Source: Mansonella perstans
Taxonomy: Eukaryota; Nematoda; Chromadorea; Rhabditida; Onchocercidae
NCBI GenBank assembly: GCA_037074765.1
Contig: JBAMDO010000574.1
Location: 62,001-126,000, forward strand
Direction: 5' to 3'
DNA length: 64,000 nucleotides
Shown here one piece after another: positions 58,604 to 64,000 of this stretch. Position 1 is the stretch's first letter. The number at the start of each line of letters is the position of its first letter. A program made the position numbers and the translations under genes. The notes below the pieces were generated by a model. That model was not told the origin of the DNA, ran no database searches, and worked only from the letters and a program-made list of their open reading frames with translations.

Positions 58604-61600
58604 TTACTTTCGTTGCGTAGTTAATTGCTTTTTTAGTCGTTCGATGTCCTTCGATAATGCTTGCAGTCTGAAATTAAAATTTATGCTCAAATTTTGATTT
58701 AAGATATGATTAGAATAAGTCATGTTCGTCATGATTAGTCATATTCCTATCAGTTCAGATATTTAAATATTACACTGTTTAATCTATATGTTATTACGTT
58801 GTGTTTATTTTTTGAATTAATTTATTAATTTAATTATAAATTTTCCACATTCTTTTATGGAACACGCAACCGATTCTCCTATTTAGAACTTCTTCCTTCT
58901 CTTATTTGGAACTAAACTTTGAACTCTTAAGGCTTTGGTAAAAAGAGAAATAAATCATAGTCAATGTATTTGCTACATATATATGTTATGATAGTTTTCG
59001 GCAGCGTTCTAGCTAATTTTAGACCGTTATTTGAATTCATTGTGCTTTGAATTCAACTGAAATCATTGATAAAACGACAAGAGACAGAAAGCTAACTCCT
59101 TCGGTTTGAAATCGAATTTTCCCTTTTCTGATAACCGTTTCAATTTTTCTTTATACTTTTTCTCTCTGCTCCAGCCCTACAATTAAATTTTACATACGCA
59201 TCTGTTCACATTAAAAATTAGCATACCAATCAATGATACGAATCATTGCTTTGAACTTTTAAGATTTTCCTCATCACATTTCATCGATTCAGCACCACAA
59301 TTCTTAATTGGTGCAGTTAATTTATGCAATATTTTGCATTCCATCAGCTATTGGAATGATAACTTTTTCTTTCAGAGATAATTCTTCCTGACACTAAATG
59401 TATGAAAATCTAACCGAAGAGTGTGTTGTGTATTCGTGATACGGCCCTTGTGTATCACCTTCTCTTGACAATATTATTACCCGTTTCACTCTTTTTGGCT
59501 TCGATTCTTGAAAAGTAATACAAAATGAGTGATAGGTATGGAAAGAATTTATTCATTTATTCGGTAATAAACAAGAAAATTTCGATCGCTACCTGATTCC
59601 AATATCATTCTTGGCATAGCAAAAGATCAAGCACTGTTCCATAATTGAACTTTAAAATCTTTCGCTTACTAAACTATTGAAGAAATTGATGCTTTTAGCT
59701 TCTAAATGCAAAAATTTGTTAATTTTTTAAAATTTCCAACGAATAGCTTTCAGATAATTTTGTTGCCAACATCGGTAATTTCATGCCCTTCTATAATTGT
59801 CTTAAATATTCGTAAATATTTTTTAACTTTTCGAGACTTGATACGTCTCATCTCGATGTCACTTGCAGACATTCCTCACCGCTCATTTGTCCGAACCAAG
59901 AAAAACATTCATGAGCTAATCTTTCCATTACTTTGAGTAATTTCCAATTGCAAGTGATTATAAGTCATCGTTTTGGATTATTTCATCCTTACCTTCGTGA
60001 CGTTCCGGCTCTCTATAATCGTCCGCTGCTTCTGACTTTTTATCTTTCGGATTTGTTTCGACTTCTTCTGCAGAGGATGATGATGGTATCGACTCGTGAC
60101 TGATCACACGTTGCAGCCTTGCAACTTTATCTTGCAATTCTTTGATTAGTTTCTTTTCACTTGATTCCGCTTGAATAGTTTTTTTTTCTTTCTCAGATCC
60201 GTTCTTTTTCAAATCAGATTCCTCTAAAACATCTTCGATGTCTTTCGTAGCTATTTCGGTTGTATCTGTTGTCAATGTTTGCTTCTTCTTTCCTGCTTTC
60301 TTCTTCATATAGTCTTCGAAAAATTGCACAACCTTAAACTCAGCTAATAATACATGATCGAATGATCGAATGATCGAATGCAAATCTTTTAGAAGTAGTC
60401 ATCAAGTTGTCGTATTTATTACCTTACTCTGATAAAGTTATCAGTCCTCTACTGTACTTCAAACTCTAAGATTTTCAAACTAATGAAAACATACTTGCTT
60501 CATATCATAACGGTCATCTGGATTCTGCTCCCAGCATTTTTGCATAAGGAAAAACATTCTTTTTGGACAATGTATGGGTCGCTCTAATCGGGCACCACAA
60601 CCCACCTATAATTTCACTAATGACTAATTTGATGACATGTACAACTCTATCGCATATATTATCGCAATGATAAACATAAGTGAAATAATAATCAGTATAA
60701 AATTTGTCCTTTAATTCGATCATCTTATGCAGTATTCAATCGAATCATACCATTTTCAAATACCTTCATATAACGCTGTATACAAGGATATGCGTCCATT
60801 TTAACAAGTATTTTGCTAATTTCAATCCATCTGATAACACTTTTTATTCGTTTACTTACCCGTTGCCGTATTTCCACATGAGTAAGACCCTTGTAGGGTT
60901 CATCCCCGTCACTGAACACTTCCCACATAAAAATGCTGTACGAGAAGACATCACTTTTCTGGGTATAAATCAATGCTGCAACTGTTTCCGGAGCTGTCCA
61001 TTTAATCGGAATTTTTTTACCCTTTTTCATTTTGTACATACTACCAATGCGCGACAAACCGAAATCAGAAATCTTTGCCTGAAGGAAAAAAGAATCGAAT
61101 ATTGTTTTTTGAACAAACAATTTATGTATTCTTTCTTAAATAATCATCATTAGGCAAGTTTTGAAGTGATACAATTCCGAATCCTGTGAAATAAATCGAA
61201 AGAATGCTGTTCCACTTTTCTGGGTATAAATAATGTTGCACAAACAGTTCAACGAAATCCTTAAAGTACAATATCCGTCAAGTTTTTTAGAGATTCCAGA
61301 GAAAATTGCCAGAGATATCATCCAAAAATTAACAATTTTATCATTTGTATATAGTACGTTTCTGGATGCGATATCACGATGAATGAAATTCATTGCATGC
61401 AAATATTTTAATCCTTTTGCCGTCCCATGGCACATATTTACTATTTTCTCTTCACGTGGAATTTTATTTCGATTTTGTTGCAAATACTTATAAAGTGAAC
61501 CGCCGTCAACCTGAAATTTAATTAAGCATCAATTATTAGTGATGATTTTTCAAAATTTTATTTGAAATTTTTCATTTTACTAGACAGGCATGTCAACGAA

Positions 61601-63006
61601 AATGTAAAACAAACCAACCAATTTAAGAATTATCAGCAGCGGACGTCTGATAACAGCAATGCCATAACATCTGATCACATTAGGATGTTTAAGAAAACGC
61701 ATTAAGCGTGCTTCACGTAACAGTTCTTGGTAAATATTCGCACCAGTACTTTTCAACTCATGTTGTGACATGGGTTTGGCCTATCAATAAGTTCAAGTGC
61801 TGCCTGTCGTTTTGTGATCATTAAGATAATAATAGTAATCTTGTAACGCTAATATGTTGCAAACTAAAAATCTAAATGAAAAGATTTTGGTAATTCAGGC
61901 TCTTTATCTTAACTAAATGTAATACCATTCAATTACAGCGAATTTTCAAAAATACCTTTTTGATTGCAACTTTTTTTTTCAGTGGTCCAGTAGTGATTTG
62001 GCCGAGATACACGGAAGCAAATTGTCCTTCGCCTAATAATTTTTCAATTTTGATATCTTTGTGGCGGAATTCCCAAGGCATCAAATGAATTCCTCGAATA
62101 AGTAAGCTTTGTAGTACCTAAAATATGGCTATTTTATATGATAATCAAGTTTCAGTAAGTGCTTTTCTATAAAACTCGATGCCCAAATACCAATAACTAT
62201 GGCATATACCTACATCAGGATGTAACGGTCGTTTCTCTTTGATGTAATCATCGATCAGCTCCTTAATAGATCCGTATTTGAATTTTTCGTTCGCGAACCA
62301 TTCACTCTTCTCATTTTCCTTTTGTACCCGATGGATTTTTATATGTTTGATCTGAAATAAATTTTGGCAGTTTGGATGAGTAGTATTTAAATTAAACTTA
62401 TTTTAGAATCAAACGAGTGCTCATTAAAAAGCAATTTTAACAAATCATGAATAATAAATTCAAAAACCAAAATTGTGAAATTAATAGCAGAAAATCTGAG
62501 ATCACCAACTTGCTGTGGTTTTTTGACCGTTTGTACTGAAATGACGATTGTGGATTTTTGTTCTTTTGATGACTGTGAACGGCGAATAACGAAATCCCCA
62601 ACCTAAAGTTTGCAAAATTTCAAGGAATGCTAGGAATACTTAAAATAATTCGAAAATAGATGATGGCAAATATTTGGAATGGCGGATTTCGGATTTTTAT
62701 CATTTCCAGATAATGGATCAACTGATAAGCATCGTCTGTGATAAATTCAACCTCGGAAAGGACGAAGCATAAATCATCCGACGATAATAAACCATGATAG
62801 AACGGATTGTTATCAAGCTCATCCGGTATATCTTCATCTTCTTCTGTATTCCACATAGAATTTTCTGCTTTCAAACTTTCTTTTCTGATTTTTTTCGCAT
62901 TTATTTCCGTATCTTTGTCTTCCTGTTCTTTTAATTTTTTTCTTGCTTCATTCTGATCTTTCTCCTTTTCAGCTTCTTCCATCCTTCTGTCTTCTTCATA
63001 TGGCAT
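58604..63006 (-). CDS. SH2-domain non-receptor tyrosine kinase (Fer-like, nematode-expanded class)
   Basis: Twelve exons, 608 residues: 62752-63006, 62510-62602, 62214-62351, 61956-62117, 61619-61780, 61334-61510, 60860-61078, 60495-60605, 59993-60332, 59481-59506, 59097-59176, 58604-58667. A charged N-terminus (1-60) precedes an SH2 domain (FYHGLLSSDD, FVIRRS with phosphotyrosine-binding Arg92). The kinase domain follows: GEGQFASV (191-198), Lys215, HRDIASRN (catalytic Asp316), DFG (334-336), Tyr344 in the activation loop, KWTAPE and MWEVFSDGDEPYKG. The tail is Lys/Glu-rich and ends in a basic coiled coil (KRGWSREKKYKEKLKRLSEK). This small SH2-kinase layout is Fer/Fps-like without an F-BAR part; C. 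elegans has many, several used in sperm. Exon 9 can also read through its donor (GAAG/GTAAGG) and stop at 59958, giving 563 residues. The ATG is 1 base after TTTACAG. Confidence 0.92.
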
Positions 63007-63750
63007 GCTGTAAATAAGAATGATACCCTAGTAATTACAGTAGTGATATAGTAGCTTTCAATCAACTTGTCACTTTAGTTATGTTTGAAGGTTTGGTAGT
63101 TTTAGCTAAAACATCAGCTTTTTCTTTTACAGCTTACCGGTTCATTCCATTTAACATGAAATTGATTGCCATAGTAACTCTCCGCCATTTATATACCCAT
63201 TCATTCCAAACAAATTTCAAGAAATATGCAAAATAAAGATGATAATAATTCAAATTACAAATTCATTCTTTTGATCAACATGGCGTCTTTAAAGATTTCT
63301 GTGTCTTCAGAAAAATATTTTTGAAAGTTTTTCGAAAGTAACTCAAGCAACTTGTATAATGCATAACTTTTAACAGTAAATCATTGAAGTTGTTTTGCAC
63401 CCGTTATTGAAATTTTGAATTTATCGAAGTTTACTTGTATTTACGAATTTCTATGATGATATGAAATAAATACTCGTAATACTATACGATTAAAAACAAC
63501 AAATGTCATTTTATGTTATAAATATTGAAGATTTAAATCTTCTTTAATCATGTGACAAAACAATCATGTGACAAGATGACTGACGCATTGCTATAATCCA
63601 AGAGGAGATGCAACAAGAATGAGGAACAAGTGGAGTCAATTAATATTAGATTATAAGTATTGACAGAGAACAAGGAAGGAATGAGAAAGCATTGGATTCA
63701 CAACAAAAGTAATTCAATAAAAAGAATGTTTCATTTTGCTCAATCACTTT
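63007..63750. other. Region upstream of the tyr kinase gene
   Basis: About 0.74 kb of AT-rich DNA; presumably the kinase promoter or, if 63751-63973 is a real gene on the same strand, an intercistronic spacer. A short duplication (AATCATGTGACAA twice, about 63547-63574) is the only structure seen. Confidence 0.5.
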
Positions 63751-63973
63751 TTATATTTTACGAATTTCAACTTTAAATCGAATATTTCCCGGTAAAATAC
63801 TCATGACTTTGCCGTTAAGGAAATGAAATGGTTCAAAGTGTAAAAGTGTCTTTGTCAATGACAAATCCGCACACAATACAGCGTTTGCAGTTTTTAATAA
63901 CCTTATCAAGGATAACACGGAAGCTTCAATTTAATCAGTAAAGACCACTTGTCGACTTACGTATATCAGGCAT
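63751..63973 (-). CDS. Possible small two-exon gene of unknown function (61 residues)
   Basis: Not recognised. On the minus strand an ATG at 63973, 3 bases after an AAAG acceptor-like site, opens a 13-base exon (MPDI) ending at a consensus donor (C/GTAAGT, 63961). After a TTGAAG acceptor the frame continues in phase from 63923: SVLSLIRLLKTANAVLCADL, then HFEPFHFLNGKVMSILPGN, ending KVEIRKI and TAA at 63751. The intron would be 37 bases, below the usual nematode minimum of about 40, so the exon may instead belong to a larger gene that continues past the right edge. The second exon alone is a 56-codon open stretch with protein-like composition. Confidence 0.3.
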
Positions 63974-64000
63974 GGTCTTTAAAATAGACTCACTTCACTC

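Noticed and set aside
59780..59870. 40-codon ATG frame between kinase exons (MSASDIEMRRIKS...)
   Set aside because: Considered as a further kinase exon, but it lacks a pyrimidine-rich acceptor and the 59993 to 59506 junction already keeps phase without it.
1..64000. Wolbachia-derived insertions, retroelements or DNA transposons
   Set aside because: No reverse transcriptase, integrase, transposase or bacterial-type coding stretch was found on either strand.

Overview
This is a window of nuclear DNA from a nematode, most likely a filarial (onchocercid-type) worm. The DNA is very AT-rich. Genes are split into many short exons by mostly short introns with worm-type acceptors (TTTCAG or TTTTAG). 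Most start codons lie 1-20 bases after a further acceptor with no visible upstream exon, which is the usual sign of spliced-leader trans-splicing. The proteins read as clear nematode orthologues. I see no bacterial (Wolbachia) genes, no rRNA or tRNA, no CRISPR and no intact transposon. Nearly all the genes had to be assembled from exon pieces; I checked that reading phase is kept across every junction listed.

Layout, left to right. 1-1601 (-): 5' part of ARPC2 (Arp2/3 complex), running off the left edge. 4386-9647 (+): 15-exon SLC6-type transporter. 13918-16385 (+): TMEM120/TACAN. 16386-22172: gene-poor stretch with two minisatellites, a CpG-richer island and one possible tiny gene. 22173-25309 (+): DDX6/CGH-1 DEAD-box helicase. 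28171-29711 (-): FAM136A, divergent from 30040-34294 (+) kanadaptin (SLC4A1AP). 35521-39640 (-): histidine acid phosphatase with a C-terminal membrane anchor, convergent with kanadaptin. 42306-47347 (-): NOP14. 47603-50281 (-): TFIIH p44 (GTF2H2), only 255 bases upstream of NOP14 on the same strand. 51330-56380 (-): kinesin-7/CENP-E-like motor. 58604-63006 (-): SH2 plus tyrosine-kinase protein of the Fer-like class expanded in nematodes. 63751-63973 (-): possible small gene at the right edge.

The genes are mostly housekeeping (actin nucleation, mRNA storage and decay, transcription/repair, 18S rRNA processing, mitochondrial intermembrane space, mitotic motor) with no common pathway. The one likely co-transcribed unit is GTF2H2-NOP14. 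No novel multi-gene system is evident. The most useful new observations are a spliced basic C-terminal tail on the tyrosine kinase, two GC-AG introns in NOP14, a compact kinesin-7 in a nematode with a possible alternative last exon, two possible tiny genes that fall below usual ORF cut-offs, and an SLC6 protein with altered ion/substrate-site residues.
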